In this document: positions 35,184 to 43,440 of the stretch, piece after piece
Layout: every line of letters starts with the position of its first letter
How positions within the stretch are numbered: the stretch's first letter is position 1
NCBI GenBank assembly: GCA_035277145.1
Contig: DATELA010000024.1
Coordinates: forward strand, 110,782-174,781
Direction of reading: 5' to 3'
DNA from: DASRAP01 sp035277145
GTDB taxonomy: Bacteria > Gemmatimonadota > Gemmatimonadetes > Gemmatimonadales > Gemmatimonadaceae
DNA: 64,000 nt
Program-made: the position numbers and the translations under genes
The notes under the pieces: generated by a model
What the model was told of the DNA's origin: nothing
The model's input: the letters and a program-made list of their open reading frames with translations, nothing else
The model's database searches: none

Positions 35184-35881
35184 GCGATTTCGCGTTCTAT
35201 CAGCCAGGAAGCGCGCTTCCGTCAGAAGGCGCGGAGCCGCGCACGCCGTATCGCATTCCACATCGCGGTGGCGTGGCGAATCCTTCGGCGGCCGCGATAC
35301 AGCAACGGGTACCGGGGACGGGGTACCGGGTTGAAGTGGTGTGGGGTGAGACCACGGTATACATCCCCGCAGACAAGGTCCTGGATGTGTGCAGATTTTT
35401 GCACGACGACCCGTCGCAGCGCTACGAGTATTTGTGCGATGTCACCGCGGTCGAGTACCGCGACGCATCCCGTCCGATCGAGGTTGTGTGGCACATCCGC
35501 TCGCTCGCACATCGTCGCTTTCTGCGACTCAAGGTAGAACTCACGAAAGGCACTGAACTCAAGGTGCCGTCGGTGTGGTCCGTGTGGCGCGGCGCAGATT
35601 GGCTCGAGCGCGAATGCTACGACATGTTCGGCATCAAGTTCGAAGGACATCCGGACCTGCGTCGCATTCTGATGTGGGAGGGATACAAAGAAGGATTTCC
35701 ACTGCGCAAAGATTTCCCATTGCGCGGTCGTTTCTCGCGTTCTGAACAGCTCAAGCAAGCGCTCGCTGCAAACCCGGAAGCGCGTTACTCGATGGATGAG
35801 CTCACCATCGCTGACGCGTACGGCGACGTGCCGGACGAGATGCGGAAGCGGCTCGCGGGTGGCGAGAAAGTGGGAGAGTGA
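35180..35881 (+). CDS. nuoC: NADH-quinone oxidoreductase subunit C
   Basis: The 233-residue peripheral-arm subunit packs against NuoD. The core has YEYLCDVTAVEY, VWHIRSLAHRRFLRLKVEL, and the signature ERECYDMFGIKFEGHPDLRRILM followed by GFPLRKDFPLRG. It is a separate protein, not fused to NuoD. The first 50 residues are poorly conserved and include an insertion, RVPGTGYRV, coded by a GGTACC-rich repeat at 35306-35330. Overlaps at both ends (GTG 35180; stop overlapping the nuoD ATG) fit tight operon coupling. Confidence 0.93.
   Translation: MSDFAFYQPGSALPSEGAEPRTPYRIPHRGGVANPSAAAIQQRVPGTGYRVEVVWGETTVYIPADKVLDVCRFLHDDPSQRYEYLCDVTAVEYRDASRPIEVVWHIRSLAHRRFLRLKVELTKGTELKVPSVWSVWRGADWLERECYDMFGIKFEGHPDLRRILMWEGYKEGFPLRKDFPLRGRFSRSEQLKQALAANPEARYSMDELTIADAYGDVPDEMRKRLAGGEKVGE
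35306..35330 (+). repeat. GGTACC-rich repeat inside nuoC
   Basis: Two copies of GGGTACCGGG separated by GACG are read in frame as RVPGTGYRV. The same sequence family occurs in nuoG at 40303-40333, giving GYRVPGTG in a related reading. The repeat lies in the variable N-terminal region of NuoC, where an insertion is tolerable. Confidence 0.75.
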
Positions 35882-37194
35882 TGGCCACCACTAAGCGCAC
35901 CGTCGAGGTTTCGCTCTCAACTTCCGGACTCGATGAGTTCGGAAAGCCGGTGCGTGTTCCGCTGGCGGTCGATGAATCCGGTTCTGCAATCGCGGTGCAA
36001 GCACCGCCGTCGCTCGAACCCGATCTCGGCGGTGAGCACATGCTCATCAACATCGGGCCGCAACATCCCGCGACCCACGGCGTGTTACGCCTCGTACTCG
36101 AGCTCGACGGCGAAACGGTGGTGCGCTGCATTCCGCACATCGGCTATTTGCACTGCGGCTTCGAAAAGATTGGTGAGTATCGCCAGTACAACCAGATCAT
36201 TCCGTGGACCGATCGCGAGGACTATCTCAACTCGATTGGGAATAACGTCGCGTTTGCGCTGGGCGCCGAGCGTTTGTTCGGAATCGAAATCACGGAGCGA
36301 TGCAAAGTTCTGCGTGTGATCGCGATGGAGTTGTCGCGCATCATCTCGCACCTCGTGTGGCTCGGAACCACATCCATCGACATCGGTGCGTTCACGCCGT
36401 TCCTGTGGAGTTTCCAGGAACGTGAGAACGTCTACAACCTGCTCGAAGGCTGGATTGGCGCGCGGCTCACGACGAGCGCGACGCGCGTTGGCGGCATGGC
36501 CGCGGACATTCCCGATCGTTGGATCGACGGACTCAACAACTTCGTCCGCACGTTCCCGAAAACGATTGACGAGGTCGACAAGATGCTCACCCGCAACGCG
36601 ATTTGGGTGGGCCGCACTGTCGGACTCGGCGTGATGTCGCAGGAAGAAGCGATGAATTACGGGTTGTCCGGCCCAATGCTGCGCGCGTCGGGCGTTGCGT
36701 ACGATGTGCGCAAAGACTTCCCGTATCTCGATTACGAGACGTATGACTTTGAAGTGCCCGTCGGGACGTCAGGCGACGTGTACGATCGTTTCCTGGTTCG
36801 TCTCGAAGAATTGCGCCAATCGGTGCGCATTCTCGAACAAGCGTCGAAGCGTTTGCCTGATGGTCCGGTAAACGTCGACGATCCGCGCATCATTCTTCCG
36901 CCAAAGAGCAAAGCGACGAGCCAGATGGAGTCGATGATCCATCACTTCAAGCTCGTGATGGAAGGTCCGCGTCCACCGATTGGGGAAGCGTACGTGGCTG
37001 TCGAGAGTCCGAAGGGAGAGAAAGGCTACTACATGGTCTCGGATGGAACGTCGAAGCCGGTGCGGTGGCGCATTCGGCCACCGTCATTTGTGAACTTGTC
37101 GGCGATTCCGAAAATGGTTGAAGGACATTTGTTGTCGGACGTAATCGCGATCAATGCCTCCATTGACATTGTGATGGGGGAAATCGATCGATGA
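35881..37194 (+). CDS. nuoD: NADH-quinone oxidoreductase subunit D
   Basis: The 437-residue 49-kDa-type subunit forms the quinone pocket with NuoB. Family landmarks are NIGPQHPATHGVLRLVLELDGE near residue 60, HIGYLHCGFEKIGEYRQYNQ near 87, ERCKVLRVIAMELSRIISHL near 140 and the C-terminal DIVMGEIDR. About 45 residues precede the core, longer than in E. coli. ATG 35881 follows GGGAGAG closely; GTG 35878 is an alternative in the same frame. The stop overlaps nuoE. Confidence 0.95.
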   Translation: MATTKRTVEVSLSTSGLDEFGKPVRVPLAVDESGSAIAVQAPPSLEPDLGGEHMLINIGPQHPATHGVLRLVLELDGETVVRCIPHIGYLHCGFEKIGEYRQYNQIIPWTDREDYLNSIGNNVAFALGAERLFGIEITERCKVLRVIAMELSRIISHLVWLGTTSIDIGAFTPFLWSFQERENVYNLLEGWIGARLTTSATRVGGMAADIPDRWIDGLNNFVRTFPKTIDEVDKMLTRNAIWVGRTVGLGVMSQEEAMNYGLSGPMLRASGVAYDVRKDFPYLDYETYDFEVPVGTSGDVYDRFLVRLEELRQSVRILEQASKRLPDGPVNVDDPRIILPPKSKATSQMESMIHHFKLVMEGPRPPIGEAYVAVESPKGEKGYYMVSDGTSKPVRWRIRPPSFVNLSAIPKMVEGHLLSDVIAINASIDIVMGEIDR

Positions 37195-37691
37195 GCGCGC
37201 ACACGTCCGCGCCGTATCAGCCCGTGCTCGTCGGAAAGCGTCGCGAGGAACTCGACAACATCCTCAAGCGCTACCCGACGAAGATGGCGGCGTTATTGCC
37301 GGCGCTCTGGATGATTCAGGACGATCGCGGCTGGGTTCCTGAAGAAGGGGTCAACGAAGTCGCGGCGGCGCTCGAGCTCACGCCGGCGTACGTGCGCGGT
37401 GTGCTGAGTTTCTACACGATGTACCATCAGCACCCGGTCGGACGGCATTTCATTCAGGTGTGCACCACATCGCCGTGCAACTGCTGTGGCGCGGAAGACG
37501 TCGTGAAAGCGTTCCTCGACAAAACGGGCTGCAAAGAACTCGGTGTCACGTCCGCTGACGGGAAGTTCACCGTTGTTGAAGTCGAGTGCCTCGGCGCGTG
37601 CGGATTTCCGACACCGGTGATGATCAACTCCGAGTTCCTTGAAAGCGTGACGCCGGAGCGAGTGCCATCCATTCTCGCGCAGCGCAAATGA
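37191..37691 (+). CDS. nuoE: NADH-quinone oxidoreductase subunit E
   Basis: The 166-residue subunit of the NADH-oxidising tip carries a thioredoxin-fold [2Fe-2S] cluster (N1a). Ligands are Cys91 and Cys96 in QVCTTSPCNCCG and Cys133 and Cys137 in VECLGACGFPTPVMIN. Nearby Cys98 and Cys99 are extra. It overlaps nuoD by four bases. It is followed not by nuoF directly but by a 142-base inverted repeat that begins three bases after the stop. Confidence 0.95.
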   Translation: MSAHTSAPYQPVLVGKRREELDNILKRYPTKMAALLPALWMIQDDRGWVPEEGVNEVAAALELTPAYVRGVLSFYTMYHQHPVGRHFIQVCTTSPCNCCGAEDVVKAFLDKTGCKELGVTSADGKFTVVEVECLGACGFPTPVMINSEFLESVTPERVPSILAQRK

Positions 37692-37693
37692 GA

Positions 37694-37835
37694 AACAGCA
37701 GACCACGGAACACACGGATGAAACGGATGACCACGGATACGACAACTACAAATTCTTTGCTGACCGCAACAGCAAAGACATTTGTAGTATCCGTGGCTGT
37801 CTCCGTGTGCTCCGTGTCATCCGTGGTCTGCAGTT
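37694..37835. repeat. Long inverted repeat, copy 1 (between nuoE and nuoF)
   Basis: This 142-base element has arms built from CCACGGA, ACACGGAT and their complements. The left end AACAGCAGACCACGG pairs with the right end CCGTGGTCTGCAGTT. An inner stem CTACAAA/TTTGTAG encloses CTTTGCTG/CAGCAAAG. It fills the gap and would fold into one large hairpin in the nuo mRNA. Copies 2 and 3 are at 39156-39297 and 54792-54936. Confidence 0.85.
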
Positions 37836-37842
37836 AGCGTCT

Positions 37843-39153
37843 ATGGGTTACCCGCACAAACCCCACGCGAAAGAAACCCAGGTGCTCTCGACGCACTTTG
37901 GGAATCCTGACGCGCGTTCGCTTGCCGGCTGGAAAAAGCGCGGCGGATATCAGGCGCTGGAGAGAGCGCTCGCGATGACGCCGCAGCAAATCGTCGACGT
38001 GGTCAAAGCGTCGGGGCTGCGCGGGCGTGGCGGCGCAGGGTTCCCCACGGGCGTGAAGTGGTCGTTCATGAAGCCGGGCGACGGAAAGCCGCACTATCTC
38101 TGCTGCAACGCCGACGAATCGGAGCCCGGCACGTTCAAAGACCGCGAAATCATGCGGTGGACGCCGCACGCGCTGGTCGAAGGCTGCGCCATCGGCTCGT
38201 ACGCGATCGGGGCCGAGACGTGCTACATCTATATAAGAGGTGAGTTCACGGAGCCCCTCCTGCGCGTGGAGGAGGCGCTGAAGGAGGCGTACGCGGCCGG
38301 CATCCTTGGCGCGAACGCAATGGGCACCGGCAAGCGCGTCGACATCTACGTCCATAAGGGTGCCGGCGCGTACATCTGCGGCGAAGAAACCGCGCTGATG
38401 GAGTCCATCGAAGGCAAGCGCGGTAACCCACGGATCAAGCCGCCGTTTCCGGCCGTGTCGGGGGTCTTTGGACTGCCCACAACGATCAACAACGTCGAGA
38501 CGCTCGCCGCCGTACCGCACATTCTCGTGCAGGGCGCGGAGTGGTATCAGTCGCTGAAGCTGTCGAACCCCAAGAGCACGGGCACAAAACTCTTCTCCGT
38601 GTGCGGCAACGTAGCGCGACCCGGCAATTACGAGGTCACGCTCGGTTTTCCGTTCAAGGATTTTTTGTACGATCTCTGCGGTGGACCGCCCGCCGGACGA
38701 AAGTTCAAGGCGATTATCCCCGGCGGATCGTCGGTGCCCATTCAGACGATGGAAGAAGCTGAAGCGACGATCATGGATTACGAGGGGTTCGTCGCGCAGG
38801 GCACGATGCTTGGTTCAGGTGGCGTCATCATTTTCGATGACGCGCAGAATCTGCCGAAGCAGATCGCGCGCATTGCGCGGTTCTACGCGCACGAATCGTG
38901 CGGCCAGTGCACGCAATGCCGGGAAGGGACGGCGTGGACGACAAAAATTCTTGAACGCATCGTCGCCGGGAACGGCACACATGAAGATCTGGGGACGCTG
39001 ATCGATCTTGGTGATCAGATGACCGCGAAGACGATTTGCGTGTTGTCGGATTCGTGTGCGATGCCGGTGGTGAGCGCGATCAAGAAGTTCCGCGCGGATT
39101 TTGAACGGCTTATTCCGAAAAAACAGAATTCCGTTGCGGTCGCCGCCGACTAA
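37843..39153 (+). CDS. nuoF: NADH-quinone oxidoreductase subunit F
   Basis: The 436-residue NADH-binding subunit has FMN and cluster N3. Visible are the FMN/NADH glycine-rich segments GLRGRGGAGFPTGVKW near residue 58 and GAGAYICGEETALMES near 170. The cluster motif ESCGQCTQCREGT lies near 350, with the fourth Cys about 40 residues later. ATG 37843 is preferred because an upstream in-frame TTG reading would start inside the inverted repeat. The gene is flanked on both sides by copies of the 142-base repeat in the same orientation. Confidence 0.95.
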   Translation: MGYPHKPHAKETQVLSTHFGNPDARSLAGWKKRGGYQALERALAMTPQQIVDVVKASGLRGRGGAGFPTGVKWSFMKPGDGKPHYLCCNADESEPGTFKDREIMRWTPHALVEGCAIGSYAIGAETCYIYIRGEFTEPLLRVEEALKEAYAAGILGANAMGTGKRVDIYVHKGAGAYICGEETALMESIEGKRGNPRIKPPFPAVSGVFGLPTTINNVETLAAVPHILVQGAEWYQSLKLSNPKSTGTKLFSVCGNVARPGNYEVTLGFPFKDFLYDLCGGPPAGRKFKAIIPGGSSVPIQTMEEAEATIMDYEGFVAQGTMLGSGGVIIFDDAQNLPKQIARIARFYAHESCGQCTQCREGTAWTTKILERIVAGNGTHEDLGTLIDLGDQMTAKTICVLSDSCAMPVVSAIKKFRADFERLIPKKQNSVAVAAD

Positions 39154-39155
39154 TG

Positions 39156-39297
39156 AACAGCAGACCACGGATCACACGGATCGAACGGATGAACACGGAT
39201 ACGGCAACAGCGAGAGCTTTTGAAACAACGAAGGCACCTCGTTTTGCAGTATCCGTGCGATCCGTGGCTGTTTCCGTGTGTTCCGTGGTTTGCAGTT
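39156..39297. repeat. Long inverted repeat, copy 2 (between nuoF and nuoG)
   Basis: It has the same 142-base length as copy 1 and nearly the same left arm (AACAGCAGACCACGGA, then ACACGGAT units). The right arm has TCCGTG units and ends in TGCAGTT. The central loop sequence differs. It starts two bases after the nuoF stop and ends 13 bases before the nuoG ATG. Confidence 0.85.
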
Positions 39298-39310
39298 ACG
39301 GAGCCCGAGC

Positions 39311-40864
39311 ATGACGGCGCCGATGGTGAACCTGACCATCGAAGGCCGTCAGGTCAGTGTGCCCGCGGGCACCTCGATCCTCGAGGCCGCGAAGCAGGTG
39401 GGCGTGCTCGTCCCGCACTACTGCTATCACCCCGGGCTTCCCGTCGCTGGTGTGTGCCGCATGTGCCTCGTCGAAGTCGAGAAGGCACCCAAGCTCGCAC
39501 CCGCATGCGCGACATCCGTTGCCGAAGGGCAAGTCGTGCATGTTCACTCGCAGCAATCATTGAAAGCGCGCGAAGGCGTGCTCGAAATGCTGCTCATCAA
39601 TCATCCGCTCGATTGCCCCATTTGCGATCAATCGGGTGAGTGCGAACTCCAGGACTACACGTTCGCGGAAGGGCGCGCCGATTCGCGCTACCAGGAACCA
39701 AAGCGCTTCAATCCAGTCGAAGATTTCGGCGGTGACGTGCTCTACGTCCCGAACCGCTGCATTCTTTGCACGCGCTGCGTGCGGTTCATGGACGATGTCG
39801 CGGACGAGGCAGCGCTCAACGTCAGTGAGCGCGGCGATCGTGCGGTAATCGGCAAGGCGCCCGGTCATGATCTCACACACGCGTGGGCGGGGAACGTCGT
39901 CGACCTGTGCCCAGTGGGCGCACTGTTGTCGAAGGATTTCCTGAACAAAGCCCGTGCGTGGGAGCTCGATCGAACCGCATCGGTGTGCCCGAATTGCTCG
40001 CAAGGCTGCAACACCACCATCGAAACGCGCGACAATGTTGTCGTGCGCATGAAGCCGCGTTCGAATGAGGACGTGAACAAGTTCTTCATGTGCGACGAGG
40101 GACGCGGCAACTACCGATGGATGAATCGCACCGATCGCATCGTACATCCACTCGTCAAAGTCGGAGACGAGCACAAGGAAGCGGACTGGGATGTTGCGCT
40201 CGCGACCGTCGCGTCCGCGATGCGGAACAAGCGCGTATTCGTGTTTGCGTCGCCATTCCTTTCCAATGAAGCGCTGTATCTGCTGACGAGACTGAAGCCG
40301 GCGGGGAGTGGGTACCGGGTACCGGGTACGGGCGGCCCAGAACAGCCGCTGGCCGGTGTTGCCGATCTCGCGCTGCGCGCTGATCGCGCGCCGAACGGCA
40401 AGGGCGCTGAACTGCTCGGCTTCGCGCGTTCAGACTCTCCGCTCGCCGCGATGAAGGACGGCGATGTGTTATTCGTCGTCGATCAGGAACTCACGGATGC
40501 CGACGTCAAGCATCTGTCACGCGCATCGGTCGTGATCTTTGCGGGAACGGTTCTCACCGCTGAAGCAGGGCAGCGTGTGAACGTCGCGCTACCGCTCACA
40601 AACTTCGCGGAAGAAGAGGGCACGTTCACGAATCTTCGTGGACGCGTGCAGCGCTTCCTGCAAGCGAAGGCCGGTCCCGCGCTCGCGCGCCCGAGTTGGT
40701 TTGTGTTGATCGACCTGCTCGCGCTGCTCGGCGACAAGCTCGATGCGTATGTGCCGAGTGATGTGTTCGGGCGGCTGGCAACCGATGTGCCGGCGTTCAG
40801 CGGCTTGAGCTACGACGGGCTCGGACTGCGTGGTGCGTCCGCGAAGAACGGGGCGCATCCATGA
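39311..40864 (+). CDS. nuoG: NADH-quinone oxidoreductase subunit G
   Basis: The 517-residue subunit carries most peripheral iron-sulfur clusters. The N-terminal ferredoxin domain has the [2Fe-2S] ligands in PHYCYHPGLPVAGVCRMCLVE. Next come HPLDCPICDQSGECELQD and CILCTRCVRF plus VDLCPVGALL. The motif CPNCSQGCN supplies an additional cluster (N7-type), in the molybdopterin-like domain. The C-terminal domain is short compared with the 680-900 residues of many homologues. A GGTACC repeat at 40303-40333 inserts GYRVPGTG near residues 334-341. The stop overlaps nuoH. Confidence 0.93.
   Translation: MTAPMVNLTIEGRQVSVPAGTSILEAAKQVGVLVPHYCYHPGLPVAGVCRMCLVEVEKAPKLAPACATSVAEGQVVHVHSQQSLKAREGVLEMLLINHPLDCPICDQSGECELQDYTFAEGRADSRYQEPKRFNPVEDFGGDVLYVPNRCILCTRCVRFMDDVADEAALNVSERGDRAVIGKAPGHDLTHAWAGNVVDLCPVGALLSKDFLNKARAWELDRTASVCPNCSQGCNTTIETRDNVVVRMKPRSNEDVNKFFMCDEGRGNYRWMNRTDRIVHPLVKVGDEHKEADWDVALATVASAMRNKRVFVFASPFLSNEALYLLTRLKPAGSGYRVPGTGGPEQPLAGVADLALRADRAPNGKGAELLGFARSDSPLAAMKDGDVLFVVDQELTDADVKHLSRASVVIFAGTVLTAEAGQRVNVALPLTNFAEEEGTFTNLRGRVQRFLQAKAGPALARPSWFVLIDLLALLGDKLDAYVPSDVFGRLATDVPAFSGLSYDGLGLRGASAKNGAHP
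40303..40333 (+). repeat. GGTACC-rich repeat inside nuoG
   Basis: Overlapping GGGTACCGGG units and a final GGGTACGGG are read in frame as GSGYRVPGTGG. It is related to the repeat at 35306-35330 in nuoC. It falls in the poorly conserved C-terminal domain of NuoG. Confidence 0.75.
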
Positions 40865-42120
40865 TGTCACTCGGATTCCTCCAGCTCGCTGCATCGCAGC
40901 TGCCGCCATCCACTGGCGCGTTCATCGTGTTCACGGTCATCAAGATGCTGATTGTGTTCACGGTCTACATGGTGGGCATCGCGTACCTCACGCTCGCAGA
41001 ACGCAAACTCTCTGCGTGGATTCAGGACCGGCACGGCCCGAATCGCGTTGGACCAAAAGGATTTGGTCAGCCGTTGGCCGACGGCGTGAAGAACATCATG
41101 AAGGAAGAGACGTACCCCGCCGACGCGCATCCGCAGGTATTCATTCTCGCGCCAATCATGTCGTTTGTGCCGGCGATGGTCACGTGGGCCGTGATTCCGT
41201 TTGGCGCACCGTTGCCGACACCGTGGGGCCTGATCGATATGGTCACGGCCAATCTCCCCATCGGCTTTTTGTTCACGCTCGCGATTTCGTCGCTTGGCGT
41301 GTACGGCATTGTGCTCGCGGGATGGGCGTCGAACAGCAAGTACTCGCTGCTCGGCGGCCTGCGTTCGTCCGCCCAAATGCTCAGTTATGAGATCTCGATG
41401 AGCATGAGCACCGTCGCGGTGCTGCTTCTCGCGGGCAACGTCACGCTCGATGCGATCATCAAGCAACAAGCGCTGATGGGCTGGAACGTGTTGCTGCTCT
41501 CCATCGCGTGCTTCGTGTTCATCATTTCTGCGTTCGCGGAAACGAATCGTTTGCCGTTCGACTTGCCCGAAGCAGAATCGGAACTCGTCGCGGGTTACCA
41601 CTCGGAATACTCCGCGATGAAGTTTTCGCTGTTCTTCATCGCCGAGTACGGCAACATGATCACGGCGAGTGCGCTCATCTCCACGTTGTTCTTCGGCGGA
41701 TGGGACATCCCGTTCACGCTGTGGGACAACGTCGCGCCGTGGTCGTGGCTCAAGACGTTCCTCACGCTTGGTGCGTTCGCGACCAAGGTGGTGTTCTTCC
41801 TGTTCTTCTTCATGTGGATTCGCTGGACGCTTCCGCGTTTCCGCTACGACCAGCTCATGTCGCTCGGCTGGAAGTTGCTGTTGCCGATGATGCTCGGATA
41901 CATCGTCGTGATCGCGGGCACGACGCTCGCGCTCGACGCAGCCGGCATCGCGCGCGGACCAGTGTTCGGCTTGATTCTGTTTGCATTGAACCTCGTACTG
42001 TCGGTCGCGCTGTTCGTGTTCGTCGACCGCGGCCGCATGATCAGCCCCGCGTATCGCCGCGTCGACGCGAAGCGCCTCGCGGCATTGCGACAAATGCCCG
42101 CGCAGGGAGGAGGCGACTGA
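40861..42120 (+). CDS. nuoH: NADH-quinone oxidoreductase subunit H
   Basis: The 419-residue membrane subunit forms the quinone channel entry with NuoB and NuoD. It has eight to nine hydrophobic helices. Signatures are AERKLSAWIQDRHGPNRVGP near residue 45 and FAETNRLPFDLPEAESELVAGYHSEYSAMKF near 222-252 (acidic loop of the quinone path). ATG 40861 overlaps the nuoG stop; a second ATG at 40864 is equally possible. The stop overlaps nuoI. Confidence 0.95.
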   Translation: MMSLGFLQLAASQLPPSTGAFIVFTVIKMLIVFTVYMVGIAYLTLAERKLSAWIQDRHGPNRVGPKGFGQPLADGVKNIMKEETYPADAHPQVFILAPIMSFVPAMVTWAVIPFGAPLPTPWGLIDMVTANLPIGFLFTLAISSLGVYGIVLAGWASNSKYSLLGGLRSSAQMLSYEISMSMSTVAVLLLAGNVTLDAIIKQQALMGWNVLLLSIACFVFIISAFAETNRLPFDLPEAESELVAGYHSEYSAMKFSLFFIAEYGNMITASALISTLFFGGWDIPFTLWDNVAPWSWLKTFLTLGAFATKVVFFLFFFMWIRWTLPRFRYDQLMSLGWKLLLPMMLGYIVVIAGTTLALDAAGIARGPVFGLILFALNLVLSVALFVFVDRGRMISPAYRRVDAKRLAALRQMPAQGGGD

Positions 42121-42617
42121 TGTCGATCAATGTCAAAGTGCTGAATCGGCCCGTCGACGAAATCAGCTACGTGCGCGCGACGCTGAAAGGACTTGGACAC
42201 ACGTTCAAGCACTTGATCGATCCGCACAAAGTCACGGTGCAGTATCCGGACGAGAAGTGGCCGATCGCTCCACGCTGGCGTGGAACGCATCGCATGCTCA
42301 CCACCGAAGACGGCAAGGCAAAGTGCGTCGCGTGCGGCTTGTGCCCGACGGTGTGTCCGGCGAATTGCATCAAGCTCGTGCCGGGCGAAGACGAGCACGG
42401 GAATCGCTATCCGCTGGTGTTCGATATCGACGAGTTCCGCTGCATCTTCTGCGGCTATTGCCAGGAAGTATGCCCCGAAGAAGCGATTCACCTTGGTCAG
42501 CATTACGAAAACGCGGAATACAGCCGAGATGGGTTCGTGTACGACCTCGAGCGGTTGATGGCCCAGACGCATCCAGTGACGGAGATGTGGGACCCCGCTG
42601 ACCCGAAAGGCGAGTAA
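42120..42617 (+). CDS. nuoI: NADH-quinone oxidoreductase subunit I
   Basis: The 165-residue ferredoxin-like subunit has two [4Fe-4S] clusters (N6a, N6b) that feed N2. The two motifs CVACGLCPTVCP and CIFCGYCQEVCP are complete. The N-terminal helix LKGLGHTFKHL lies on the membrane. It overlaps nuoH by one base and nuoJ by one base. Confidence 0.96.
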   Translation: MSINVKVLNRPVDEISYVRATLKGLGHTFKHLIDPHKVTVQYPDEKWPIAPRWRGTHRMLTTEDGKAKCVACGLCPTVCPANCIKLVPGEDEHGNRYPLVFDIDEFRCIFCGYCQEVCPEEAIHLGQHYENAEYSRDGFVYDLERLMAQTHPVTEMWDPADPKGE

Positions 42618-43150
42618 TGCAAGCGGAATACTCGCTCTTCTACTCGTTTCACTTCTATCTCTTCGGGCTCATCGCCCTCGTATCGGCGCTCTTGTTTGTG
42701 ACGCGCAAGAGTCCGGTCGTTGCGGCGTTATGGCTCGTGAACGTGATGTTCTCGCTGGCGGCGCTGTACGTGATGATGGACGCACACTTTGTTGGCGCGA
42801 TTCAGGTGCTCGTGTACGCGGGCGCCATCATGGTCGTGTTCTTGTTCGTCGTCATGCTGCTCAATCTCGGCCATGCGGACGCAGTCACGGACAAACGACG
42901 CATGAGCGTGCGCATCGCGGCGGGACTCGTTGGTTTGGCGCTCGTCGCCGAGATCGCGGTACTCACGCGCCCGAATTGGTTACCCAAGGTTCCGCAATCA
43001 TTGCAGCCGCTGGTGTCGGAGAGTGACGCAATCGGTCCGATAGCGGGTCCGTTGTTCGGCCGCTATCTGCTCGCATTCGAGTTGACGTCGGTGCTCATCC
43101 TCGCGGCGATCGTTGGCGCAGTTGTCCTTGGCCGGAGAGCAAAAGCGTGA
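42617..43150 (+). CDS. nuoJ: NADH-quinone oxidoreductase subunit J
   Basis: The 177-residue membrane subunit has five hydrophobic helices. The pi-bulge helix region around VLVYAGAIMVVFLFVVMLLNL near residues 60-80 is conserved and links the quinone site to the proton channels. The start overlaps the nuoI stop and the end overlaps the nuoK GTG. Confidence 0.94.
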   Translation: MQAEYSLFYSFHFYLFGLIALVSALLFVTRKSPVVAALWLVNVMFSLAALYVMMDAHFVGAIQVLVYAGAIMVVFLFVVMLLNLGHADAVTDKRRMSVRIAAGLVGLALVAEIAVLTRPNWLPKVPQSLQPLVSESDAIGPIAGPLFGRYLLAFELTSVLILAAIVGAVVLGRRAKA

Positions 43151-43440
43151 TCGCTGAGGCTCTCGCGCTGTCCGCGGCGCTCTTTACGATCGGCGTAGTC
43201 GGCGTGCTCACGCGCCGGAATGCGCTGATCATCTTCATGTGCATCGAGCTGATGCTGAACGCCGTGAACCTGGCGTTCGTCGCGTTCTCGCGCATGCACG
43301 GCGCGACGGGGCAGGTATTCGTGATCTTCGTAATGACGGTCGCCGCGGCTGAAGCAGCCGTTGGTCTCGCGATTGTCATCGCGATTTTCCGCCACCGACA
43401 GACGGTTGACCTCGACGGGCTGAGGATTCTCCGCGGATGA
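43147..43440 (+). CDS. nuoK: NADH-quinone oxidoreductase subunit K
   Basis: The 97-residue three-helix membrane subunit carries the conserved intramembrane glutamates Glu35 (FMCIELMLNAVNL) and Glu69 (AAAEAAVGLAIV). These are part of the fourth proton path. The length is typical (about 100). GTG 43147 overlaps the nuoJ stop and the end overlaps nuoL. Confidence 0.95.
   Translation: MIAEALALSAALFTIGVVGVLTRRNALIIFMCIELMLNAVNLAFVAFSRMHGATGQVFVIFVMTVAAAEAAVGLAIVIAIFRHRQTVDLDGLRILRG

Noticed and set aside
37694..39297. CRISPR array around nuoF
   Set aside because: The ACACGGAT units are irregularly spaced, occur in both orientations and form hairpins. There are no regular spacers or cas genes.
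40867..42093. 408-codon open frame opposite nuoH
   Set aside because: It is composed of charged, low-complexity sequence, while the plus strand encodes an unmistakable NuoH.
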